Shown piece by piece: positions 42,257 to 50,174 of a stretch of 64,000 nucleotides of DNA. The translations under genes were made by a program, and so were the position numbers. Below the pieces are notes generated by a model. That model did no database searches and was not told the DNA's origin. It saw only the letters and a program-made list of their open reading frames with translations. This stretch comes from Octadecabacter temperatus (GTDB taxonomy: Bacteria > Pseudomonadota > Alphaproteobacteria > Rhodobacterales > Rhodobacteraceae): the NCBI RefSeq assembly GCF_001187845.1, contig NZ_CP012160.1:1178001-1242000 (forward strand). The letters are read 5' to 3'. Position 1 is the stretch's first letter. Each line of letters begins with the position of its first letter.

Positions 42257-42765
42257 TGGAGTGGCTCAAGGGCCTGAGCGGCAGGCGTATAGGGTTTGCT
42301 TTGGTTTTACTCCCGATTTGTGGCTTCATGGGCTGGTCGTTTGCAAAGGCAGCACTGGGGGATTCAGCAACTGATTTTCAGAGGTTCGGATCGGTGATTG
42401 TTGCTTTTACAGTTTTCGCGTTTGCGCTTACGAACAAAGAGTTAACCACATTAAGAAAGAGCGTGGACTCTGATAAACTTGAGAGATTACAGGCGGCCGC
42501 CGAGAGCATTCGCGATCTGGAACAGAGCGTTTCGGAACTAAGCGAAGCTGAGTTGGCAACCGAGGAAAAAGCCAAGATCAACGAAGTTCTTAGTGTGAAA
42601 GAAGAAGTTGAGAACGGATTGGAATTGTTGCCGCAAGTGGCACGGTTTCTGAGGAATTTGTCGATTGCGGAAATAGCGTTGTTGATCGTTGGAACTTTAC
42701 AGTGGGGCTACGGTGACCTGTTTCATTGTTGGGCGCACGGAAACGGGTGGCAAGTATGCTATTGA
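42256..42765 (+). CDS. Membrane protein with coiled coil, inserted in the sox operon
   Basis: 169 aa. Two N-terminal helices (GFALVLLPICGFMGWSFAKA; FGSVIVAFTVFAFALT), a coiled coil (LERLQAAAESIRDLEQSVSE) and a C-terminal helix (IAEIALLIVGTLQWGYGD). ATG 42256 overlaps the soxB stop by one base. Not a known sarcosine oxidase partner; its base composition and lack of homologue in standard sox operons suggest a later insertion. Layout resembles small phage or plasmid membrane proteins. Confidence 0.6.
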   Translation: MEWLKGLSGRRIGFALVLLPICGFMGWSFAKAALGDSATDFQRFGSVIVAFTVFAFALTNKELTTLRKSVDSDKLERLQAAAESIRDLEQSVSELSEAELATEEKAKINEVLSVKEEVENGLELLPQVARFLRNLSIAEIALLIVGTLQWGYGDLFHCWAHGNGWQVCY

Positions 42766-43009
42766 TCTCAGTCTATCAGGCATCTTCCAGCCGACCCAAA
42801 CCCGCCAATCCGGCCACCTCTCGCCCAAATCGTCCGGCGTTTTCCGCTCATATTCCAACGCGCCCAATTTCCGCCATTGTGTCCTCACCAAAGGCGTTTC
42901 GGGACATGACTGTCGCCAAAATACCCTGCCGCGCTTCGCGCTTTCGGGACATTTTGTCGGCGTCTTCCATTCTGGGGGGCCCAAAACGCCAGAAACAGGA
43001 GGACTTGAA

Positions 43010-43249
43010 ATGGCTGACTACGACTTCTCGAAACCTGCGCCAGACCGGTCGCACCGCATTCCGCATAACACGGGCTCGGGCACGGGGGGCTTGGGGCTTA
43101 TCCTCGTTGGCACCGTCATCGTGCTCGTCGTGCTTTACGCTGTCTTCGGGGGGGCTGCCGTGCCGCTTGAGCAAGACCCAAGCGCCATTGCGCCCGCGTC
43201 TGAAGTGCCAGCACCTGCTGCCGACGCAACACCCGCGCCAACGCAATAA
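43010..43249 (+). CDS. Small single-helix protein in the sox operon
   Basis: 79 aa: polar N-terminus (DYDFSKPAPDRSHRIPHNTG), one membrane helix (GLGLILVGTVIVLVVLYAVFG) and an Ala/Pro-rich tail. AGGAGG lies six bases before the ATG. Unknown function. The 240 bases before it contain no other convincing gene. Confidence 0.65.
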   Translation: MADYDFSKPAPDRSHRIPHNTGSGTGGLGLILVGTVIVLVVLYAVFGGAAVPLEQDPSAIAPASEVPAPAADATPAPTQ

Positions 43250-43378
43250 CGACCACCACTCACGGCTAAGTCTTACAGGGCGGGGCGCAATCCCCGCCCC
43301 AAAAGCCGTGTCCGCCCTAAACTTGCCCCTTCACTTTGAACTTGGGGGCATTGCTGCCTCCGCTACGGAGGTCCGCCC

Positions 43379-43720
43379 ATGCTGATCCTTGAATGCCCAT
43401 ATTGCGGCGTAAACGCTGATGAGACCGAGCTGCACGCAGGGGGCGAAGCGCACCTGAAACGGTTCGGACCTGAGGCGTCTGATGAAGAGTTCGAAGGCTA
43501 CTTGTTCGTGCGCGAAAACCCCAAGGGTGTGCATCTGGAACGCTGGCAGCACCGTTATGGCTGCGGCAAGTGGTTCCACGCCGCGCGCTGCACGACGACG
43601 CTTGAGGTGTTTGGCACGTATTCCGCACAAACCCTCGCGCCGCCTAAGGAATTGGTTGCAAAGATAAAAGAGAAGCGCCCTGACTGGACATGGCGTGAAT
43701 TCGGGGGGGCATCGACATGA
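43379..43720 (+). CDS. soxD: Sarcosine oxidase delta subunit
   Basis: 113 aa with the zinc-binding pattern of SoxD: LECPYCGVNADETELH near the start and GCGKWFHAARCTTT later, giving Cys-Cys-His-Cys ligands. Overlaps soxA by 4 bases. Confidence 0.93.
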   Translation: MLILECPYCGVNADETELHAGGEAHLKRFGPEASDEEFEGYLFVRENPKGVHLERWQHRYGCGKWFHAARCTTTLEVFGTYSAQTLAPPKELVAKIKEKRPDWTWREFGGAST

Positions 43721-46700
43721 GCACACGTCTGAACACTGCAGGGCGGCTGATCAACCGCGACACGCCTGTCAGCTTTACGTTTAATGGCAAGAACATGCAT
43801 GGGTTTGAAGGCGACACGCTGGCGTCTGCACTGATCGCCAATGACCAGATGCTGGTGGGGCGTTCGTTCAAATACCACCGTCCGCGTGGCATTGTGGCAT
43901 CCGGTGCGGAAGAACCCAACGGCTTGGTGAACCTTGGCAAGGACGGGCATTTTGAGCCCAACCAAAGGGTCACAACGCAGGACCTGTTTGACGGGCTTGA
44001 GGCGAGCTCACAGAACCATTGGCCGAGCCTTGAATTCGATGTGGGGGCTGTGAACGCCAAGCTGGGACGCTTTATGCCGGCTGGCTTCTATTACAAAATG
44101 TTCATCCATCCGCGCCCATTGTGGAAGCATGTCTATGAGCCGATCATTCGCCATGCCGCTGGATTGGGCAAGGCGCCCAAAGATCGCGATGCAGATATCT
44201 ACGAACATTTTTACGCCCATGTGGACGTTATGGTCGTTGGTGGCGGCATTGCGGGTCTGTCCGCAGCTTTGGCTGCTGGACGTGCTGGCGCGCGCGTGTT
44301 GCTGGTTGAACAGACGGCCCATTGGGGCGGTCGTGCGCCAGTTGATGGTGCGCAGATTGACGGTTTGGATGCCGATGCGTGGTTAAAGAACGCTCTGCAA
44401 GATCTTGAAAATATGTCGAATGTTACCGTTGTTGCACGTTGCATGGGGGCGGGTGTTTATGACCACGGTTATGCCTTGGCGTATGAGCGTCTGACAGACC
44501 ACCTAAGCGGAAAAGACGGCCCGCGTCATCGTTTGTGGCGCGTTCGCACGAAGCAGATTGTGACCGCGACAGGTGCGATTGAACGCCCGCTGTCGTTCGC
44601 TGGAAATGACATTCCGGGGGTCATGTTGGCGTCTGCGGTGCGTGATTACGTGGTGAACTACGGCGCGTCTGTTGGGGATCGCACCGTTGTCGTGACGAAC
44701 AATGACGACGCTTATCGCACCGCGATTGCAATGGTGGACGCAGGCCTTGATGTCCCTGCGATCATCGATGCGCGGATGGCAGCGGGGCCTTTGGCGCTGG
44801 AGGCCGAGGCGCTGGGCATTCGCGTGCTGCACGGCAAAGGTATTTCAAAGGTTAAAGGTGGCAAACAGGTCTCCGGTGTTGAAATCTGTGCGCAGGCCGG
44901 AGAAGGCGGCGCGCTGGAAGAGATTGAATGCGACGCCGTGGCCATGTCAGGTGGTTGGTCGCCCGTGGTGCACCTATGGTCCCATTGCGGCGGCAAGCTG
45001 ATCTGGGACGAGGCGCAAAGTCATTTCCGTCCTGATCCCGCGCGCCCACCACTGGGGGCTGATGGCACAGGGTTCGTGACCACAGCAGGGATCGCCCACG
45101 GCGCCATGAGCACCCGCGATTGCCTTGTCAACGGCCATGAAGCAGGCGCTCAGGCAGCGGCATTGGCTGGGGCGACCGGCAAGGTTGGCAAAGCCCCGAA
45201 AGGTGACGCGCCAGATGAGGCTCCGATGGCGGCGGTTTGGATCATGCCGCAGGGTGCGGGGTATAAGCTGCGCTCAAAGATGTGGTTAGATTATCAGAAC
45301 GACGTGAAAGTTTCTGACGTTCAGCTGGCCGCGCAGGAAGGTTATGAAAGCGTTGAACACACCAAGCGGTATACGACTTTGGGTATGGCGACGGATCAAG
45401 GTAAACTAAGTAACATCAACGGTTTGGCGGTCCTTTCTGACGCACTTGGGCAGGCTATTCCGGCGACGGGAACAACAACATTCCGCCCGCCGTATACCCC
45501 GATTTCACTGGGTTCCATTGGCGGCGAAGCGTCAGGCGAGCTATTCCAACCGTTGCGCAAAACGCCGATCCATGAGTGGAACGACGACAACGGTGCCTAC
45601 TGGGAACCTGTCGGCCAATGGCGTCGCGTTTACACCTATCAGCGAGACGGTGAAAGCATTGAGGATGCGGTGAACCGTGAGGTGAAGAACACCCGTGAGA
45701 ACCTTGGTCTGTTGGATGCGTCAACCCTAGGGAAGCTCGTGGTTTCCGGCCCCGATGCGGGCAAGTTCCTCGACATGATGTACACCAACATGATGTCCAA
45801 TTTGGCTGTCGGGAAATGCCGCTACGGTTTGATGTGCGGTGAGCAGGGCTTCCTGTCAGATGATGGTGTGGTTGCGCGCATCGCTGAGGATCGCTGGCTT
45901 TGCCACACGACCACGGGCGGCGCGGACAGTATTCATGCGCATATGGAAGAGTGGCTGCAGACAGAATGGTGGGATTGGGACGTTTACGTCGCCAACATCA
46001 CGGAACAATACGCGCAAATCGCTGTGGTCGGCCCCAATGCCCGTAAGCTGTTGGAAAAGCTGGGCGGCATGGATGTATCGGCAGAGGCTCTGCCGTTCAT
46101 GCAATGGCGCGATGGTGAAATCGGCGGGTTTGATTGTCGTGCCTATCGCATCTCGTTCTCGGGCGAGTTGTCTTACGAGATCGCGGTGAAAGCCAGTGAA
46201 GGCGAAGCATTCTGGAAGACCTTGTATGAGGCAGGGCAGGAATTCGGCCTGATGCCATACGGCACCGAAGGCCTGCACGTGCTGCGCGCCGAGAAGGGCT
46301 TTATTATGATCGGGGACGAGACGGATGGCACGGTCATCCCGCAAGACCTTGGGCTGAACTGGGCGATTTCCAAGAAGAAAGAAGACTTCTTGGGCAAACG
46401 CGGCCAGCTGCGCAGCCATATGGTTGATCCTGATCGCTGGAAACTTGTGGGGCTGGAAAGCACGGATGGGTCCGTCATTCCTGATGGTGCTTATGCTGTT
46501 GCGGAGGGCGAGAACGCCAATGGCCAACGCAACGTGCAGGGGCGCATTACATCAACCTATTACAGCGCCAACCTTGAGCGCGGGATCGCGATGGGGCTTG
46601 TGCACAACGGGCCGGACCGGATGGGCGAGGTGATTACCTTCCCCAAAACTGACGGCACGGAAGTTCAAGCAAAGATCGTTGATCCGGTTTTCTATGACCC

Positions 46701-46725
46701 AGCTGGGGAGAAACAAAATGTCTAA
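43717..46725 (+). CDS. soxA: Sarcosine oxidase alpha subunit
   Basis: 1002 aa. N-terminal 2Fe-2S-like/ubiquitin-fold start (FTFNGKNMHGFEGDTLASAL), NAD-binding VDVMVVGGGIAGLSAALAAG, and a C-terminal glycine-cleavage T/aminomethyltransferase domain that transfers the one-carbon unit to tetrahydrofolate (ISFSGELSYEIAVKASEGEA, AEKGFIMIGDETDGTVIPQD). Standard length. Together with B, D and G it makes the heterotetramer. Confidence 0.96.
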   Translation: MSTRLNTAGRLINRDTPVSFTFNGKNMHGFEGDTLASALIANDQMLVGRSFKYHRPRGIVASGAEEPNGLVNLGKDGHFEPNQRVTTQDLFDGLEASSQNHWPSLEFDVGAVNAKLGRFMPAGFYYKMFIHPRPLWKHVYEPIIRHAAGLGKAPKDRDADIYEHFYAHVDVMVVGGGIAGLSAALAAGRAGARVLLVEQTAHWGGRAPVDGAQIDGLDADAWLKNALQDLENMSNVTVVARCMGAGVYDHGYALAYERLTDHLSGKDGPRHRLWRVRTKQIVTATGAIERPLSFAGNDIPGVMLASAVRDYVVNYGASVGDRTVVVTNNDDAYRTAIAMVDAGLDVPAIIDARMAAGPLALEAEALGIRVLHGKGISKVKGGKQVSGVEICAQAGEGGALEEIECDAVAMSGGWSPVVHLWSHCGGKLIWDEAQSHFRPDPARPPLGADGTGFVTTAGIAHGAMSTRDCLVNGHEAGAQAAALAGATGKVGKAPKGDAPDEAPMAAVWIMPQGAGYKLRSKMWLDYQNDVKVSDVQLAAQEGYESVEHTKRYTTLGMATDQGKLSNINGLAVLSDALGQAIPATGTTTFRPPYTPISLGSIGGEASGELFQPLRKTPIHEWNDDNGAYWEPVGQWRRVYTYQRDGESIEDAVNREVKNTRENLGLLDASTLGKLVVSGPDAGKFLDMMYTNMMSNLAVGKCRYGLMCGEQGFLSDDGVVARIAEDRWLCHTTTGGADSIHAHMEEWLQTEWWDWDVYVANITEQYAQIAVVGPNARKLLEKLGGMDVSAEALPFMQWRDGEIGGFDCRAYRISFSGELSYEIAVKASEGEAFWKTLYEAGQEFGLMPYGTEGLHVLRAEKGFIMIGDETDGTVIPQDLGLNWAISKKKEDFLGKRGQLRSHMVDPDRWKLVGLESTDGSVIPDGAYAVAEGENANGQRNVQGRITSTYYSANLERGIAMGLVHNGPDRMGEVITFPKTDGTEVQAKIVDPVFYDPAGEKQNV

Positions 46726-47248
46726 TATAGCAGTAGTAACGCGCGCAGATGCACGCGGCATGATTACCTTGCGCGGTGATCTGGGCAGCGCAAAGATAAA
46801 GAAAGCGGTCAAAGCTGCCACAGGGCAAAAGATGCCTGTGTCTGGACAGTTTTTGGGCGACGGGACACAGGGTGTTGCGTGGATGTCCCCGGATGAGCTG
46901 TTGTTGATCGTTCCCTATGACAGCGTTGGCACGTCAATCGAGGGGCTCAACAAAGCGCTCGTCAAGACGCACTTCTTGACTGTGGATGTTTCGGACGCAC
47001 GGGCGGTGTTTACGGTTTCCGGAGACGGCGCACGCGATGTGCTGGCGCGGCTTTGCCCTGTTGATTTGCACCCTGACAGCTTTGGCGTCGGCCAAGCACG
47101 CCGCACGCGCTTAGCGCAGATTGCGGCGGCGTTCTGGATGCATGAGGGTGGCCTTGACGTGGTTTGTTTCCGCTCGGTCGCGGATTATGCGCACGGGGTA
47201 CTGACCCGCGCAGCGACCACCGGAGACAAGACCGGCTTTTTCGCCTAA
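46718..47248 (+). CDS. soxG: Sarcosine oxidase gamma subunit
   Basis: 176 aa from ATG 46718 (GGGGAG upstream), overlapping soxA by 8 bases. Matches the SoxG family in MSPDELLLIVPY, VDVSDARAVFTVSGDGARDV and RLCPVDLHPDSFG. Last gene of the sox operon. Confidence 0.92.
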   Translation: MSNIAVVTRADARGMITLRGDLGSAKIKKAVKAATGQKMPVSGQFLGDGTQGVAWMSPDELLLIVPYDSVGTSIEGLNKALVKTHFLTVDVSDARAVFTVSGDGARDVLARLCPVDLHPDSFGVGQARRTRLAQIAAAFWMHEGGLDVVCFRSVADYAHGVLTRAATTGDKTGFFA

Positions 47249-47353
47249 AGGCGTGCGCATTTTGCAGCAACTTGTGCATTTGTGTGGCGCTACCTTTTGT
47301 CCGCTGCGGTGTCGTGCGAAACTCTGAAAAACGAACAAAAGTCAGGGCAGGCC

Positions 47354-48358
47354 ATGCGCATTACATCAATCACGCCAATGAAGGACGAAGCGCCGTTCAT
47401 TCTGGAATGGTATGCCTATCACAGCTTGATTGGTTTTAATGATTTTCTAGTGTTTTCAAACGATTGCACTGATGGCACCGATTTGATGCTGGAGCGGCTG
47501 GATGAGTTGGGCAAATTGCGCCATTTTGCCAACCCGACAATGTTTACCAAGAGCACGCACCATCATTGGCAAGTTATTCGATACATCAACACGTTTACAC
47601 GCCTGAAACGGTCCGATTGGGTGGCAAGTTTCGATGTGGACGAGTTTATTTGTGTTAATGCAGGTGACGGAACATTGCAGGCGTTGTTTGATGCCGTGAA
47701 TGGCGCGAACGTCATTACATTCAATCAGCTTAACTTCGGGTCTGGCGGTTTAGACACCTATGAAGATCGTTTGCTTATTGACCAGTTCGAATATGCTTGG
47801 GCCTATGAAGGTGAATACCATCGTGGTGTGTCGCGCCGCGGCACCAAGTCCCTCACGCATAAGTCGGCAAACGCGAGCAATTTCGCCAATCACTCTCCGA
47901 ACGTGCGCAAGGAGGATCTGGGCGGTGTAAAATATGTGAATGGCAGTGGCGCGCCACTTGATGCGTCGCGTTTGCTGAACGACGTGAAATTCCTTGAAGC
48001 ACCCGATTTTGGCTACGATTTGGTGCAGTTGAACCATTACGTTGTCAAATCTGCGGAAAGCTTTCTGCTGCAAGCGGACCGCGGCAACGCAAACCACGCG
48101 GACCGCAGCGCAGATTTCAAATACTGGCGCCGTTACAACAACAACGACGTGCATGACACGCGCATTCAACGATGGTCCGAACGGGTGCAAGACGCCGTGG
48201 CCGAGCTGCGCAAAGACCCAGAGTTGAACGATCTGCACCAACGCGCGGTTGAGATTCACAAAAACCGACTTGTTGAGTTGAAGAAAGACGAAAACATGAG
48301 CGGGCTATACAACCGAATTCGTAAGCAGCAACGCAAGAAACCAGGTTTGGCGGGCTAG
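47354..48358 (+). CDS. Family 2-type glycosyltransferase (Glyco_tranf_2_4-like)
   Basis: 334 aa. GT-A signatures ITSITPMKDEAPFILEWYAY, FLVFSNDCTDGTDLMLERLD and the metal-binding ASFDVDEFICV (DxD). It ends with a basic tail (RIRKQQRKKPGLAG). CAGGGCAGG precedes ATG 47354. Related to the three GT modules encoded on the other strand just downstream; probably part of one surface-glycan locus. Donor and acceptor unknown. Confidence 0.88.
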   Translation: MRITSITPMKDEAPFILEWYAYHSLIGFNDFLVFSNDCTDGTDLMLERLDELGKLRHFANPTMFTKSTHHHWQVIRYINTFTRLKRSDWVASFDVDEFICVNAGDGTLQALFDAVNGANVITFNQLNFGSGGLDTYEDRLLIDQFEYAWAYEGEYHRGVSRRGTKSLTHKSANASNFANHSPNVRKEDLGGVKYVNGSGAPLDASRLLNDVKFLEAPDFGYDLVQLNHYVVKSAESFLLQADRGNANHADRSADFKYWRRYNNNDVHDTRIQRWSERVQDAVAELRKDPELNDLHQRAVEIHKNRLVELKKDENMSGLYNRIRKQQRKKPGLAG

Positions 48359-49167
48359 GACTTTACCGAAACGGGGCAGTCTTTCACCCAGTTCTTATCG
48401 TCAGCATAGCCCAAACTGATGAGCGCATCACCGTATTCCTCGACATAGATTTCCGCCAGCGCGCGCGGCATTTGAGTTTTCCATTGCGCCACGGAACCGG
48501 AGGTAATGTGGCGTGCATGCTGTTTGCCAAGTTCGGATGCTTCGTTCACGCCACCGAACAGGCTGTGCTGCCAATAGGCCTGCACGGCTTTGTCGATATC
48601 GAGGCCCTCAATCGCGAATTCTTCAAGGATTTCACGAATTTTCACGCAGTTCACATCAACGATCAGATCTTCATAGCGCACATCACCAACCGCGTTGCCG
48701 CTATAATCCCATGCCAACATCTCAGCGACAGTCTCGGCATGCTTGTTGCGCATTTCAAACTGCCATCGCTCAAGGTCATTGGGCAGAGCGTTCAGGTGGT
48801 CTTGGTAGTTTTTGCCACCCAGATCATCGCTCGGGTTAGCAAGGAATTTCTCTCGTCCAAGTGGGGCTTTGCGGTGATAGCGCATTCCCGACAACAGCAC
48901 ATCACGCGGATCGCGGATCATGTGAATGAAACGGGCATGGGGCAGGGCGTGCAGTTCGTTGGGAAAGGTGCTTTCCCAATTCACTATAATCTGCGGGCCA
49001 GTTTCGGCTGCCAAACTAATCTTTTCCGCGTCGTGGCATTGCATCAGGGGGATGTCCTGATCGCGCTTTATCTCGTGCAGAACACGGCGCAGCCAAACGG
49101 TGCCCGTTTTGTGATGGGTTCCGACACATAAGAACCGCGCAGGGCCGATCTCAGCCGGATTTATCAC
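48355..49167 (-). CDS. Sulfotransferase family protein
   Basis: 270 aa from GTG 49167. PAPS-binding motifs: 5'-phosphosulfate loop FLCVGTHHKTGTVWL and 3'-phosphate region HMIRDPRDVLLSGMRYH. The GTG overlaps the upstream glycosyltransferase stop (GTGA). An A9 run directly before it allows a -1 slip from the glycosyltransferase frame straight into this frame. It would transfer a sulfate to the glycan made by the neighbouring enzymes. Confidence 0.88.
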   Translation of the reverse strand: MINPAEIGPARFLCVGTHHKTGTVWLRRVLHEIKRDQDIPLMQCHDAEKISLAAETGPQIIVNWESTFPNELHALPHARFIHMIRDPRDVLLSGMRYHRKAPLGREKFLANPSDDLGGKNYQDHLNALPNDLERWQFEMRNKHAETVAEMLAWDYSGNAVGDVRYEDLIVDVNCVKIREILEEFAIEGLDIDKAVQAYWQHSLFGGVNEASELGKQHARHITSGSVAQWKTQMPRALAEIYVEEYGDALISLGYADDKNWVKDCPVSVKS

Positions 49168-50174
49168 TTTTTTTTTGCGTCTTTCGGCTTTCCGAAATGG
49201 CCCGTGTCGATGAACGTGCGGAAATCCGGCTCTGTCAGTTGGTAATCGAGCACACGTTGGGAGCAATCCGCGCAGGCACGGGTTAGCGCCGCAAGGTCAT
49301 CGTCTTTCATCCACTCATCAATAATGGGGCGAATACCGTCTGTGCGGATCGTCGTGTCCTCACAGGTGTTGATGTCGTATTTGTCCCAATACTCCATGTC
49401 GATACGGTCTTTGTTCTTGGAGTTCGCAGTGCCACGCAGACGCTTAAGAAGGAAATCTTCGCGGGATTTAATCGCGTAGTGGTTAACCTGTGCAAACTCG
49501 TTGGAAACGTTTTCGCTGTTCCCGCGCCAACCTTTTTCAAGGTATTGGTCACCCATCGGTTTGCCCGCTGCATTGGTCCATTTGACCATGCCTGGTACAA
49601 GCTCAACGTCTTTTTCAAACCTTGGGCGGTGGACAGCGAAATAGTCGAACTTGCCTGGGCGGAATAGTGTTTTGAAGCCCCAGACAAGGCCGTTCTCGGG
49701 GTCATCGAAGCTAGATCCGCGTGTGTAGCGTTCTGTTACCAGCTCATCCGACATTTTGGATTGCCCTTGGCTGCCCATCAAACGCCAGTTGATTGAAATG
49801 GCGTCAGGGGCGCCGCATGCCTCAATCAGCGCGTCGATTGAGCGGTCTCCAACATGGATGTTGAGGAACTCATCAGCGTCGACAATGAGGACCCAATCCG
49901 CAGCCTTGACCCAGTCAATTTGATTGGCGCGCGAATAGGCTCGGCGTTGTGGGTCCATTTTGGGGCCAAGGGGGTTGTCGAAATGTTTAACAACTCCCAT
50001 CTGGTCCAAACGGTTCAAGATTAAGTTGGTGCCATCCGTGCAATCATTTGAAAAGATGCAGAAATCTGTGATTCCAATGGACTTATGATAGGCCAGCCAT
50101 TCCAAAAGGTAGGGGCCTTCATTCTTCATTGTCGACACAAGGACCTTTCGGCCCGCATCAGGAGCAATCGTCAT
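49164..50174 (-). CDS. Family 2-type glycosyltransferase
   Basis: 336 aa. GT-A landmarks: VLVSTMKNEGPYLLEWLAYH, FCIFSNDCTDGTNLILNRLD, VLIVDADEFLNI (DxD) and the acceptor-side RGNSENVSNEFAQVNHYAIK. The C-terminal codons GCA AAA AAA AAG TGA contain the A-AAA-AAG slippery pattern. ATG overlaps the upstream stop (ATGA). Confidence 0.88.
   Translation of the reverse strand: MTIAPDAGRKVLVSTMKNEGPYLLEWLAYHKSIGITDFCIFSNDCTDGTNLILNRLDQMGVVKHFDNPLGPKMDPQRRAYSRANQIDWVKAADWVLIVDADEFLNIHVGDRSIDALIEACGAPDAISINWRLMGSQGQSKMSDELVTERYTRGSSFDDPENGLVWGFKTLFRPGKFDYFAVHRPRFEKDVELVPGMVKWTNAAGKPMGDQYLEKGWRGNSENVSNEFAQVNHYAIKSREDFLLKRLRGTANSKNKDRIDMEYWDKYDINTCEDTTIRTDGIRPIIDEWMKDDDLAALTRACADCSQRVLDYQLTEPDFRTFIDTGHFGKPKDAKKK
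49167..49177 (-). other. A9G slippery run at glycosyltransferase/sulfotransferase junction
   Basis: Minus strand reads GCA AAA AAA AAG TGA in the glycosyltransferase frame. A-AAA-AAG is the dnaX-type -1 slippery heptamer in the correct phase. A -1 shift gives AAA GTG ATA AAT, the start of the sulfotransferase frame, without a stop. Confidence 0.6.
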
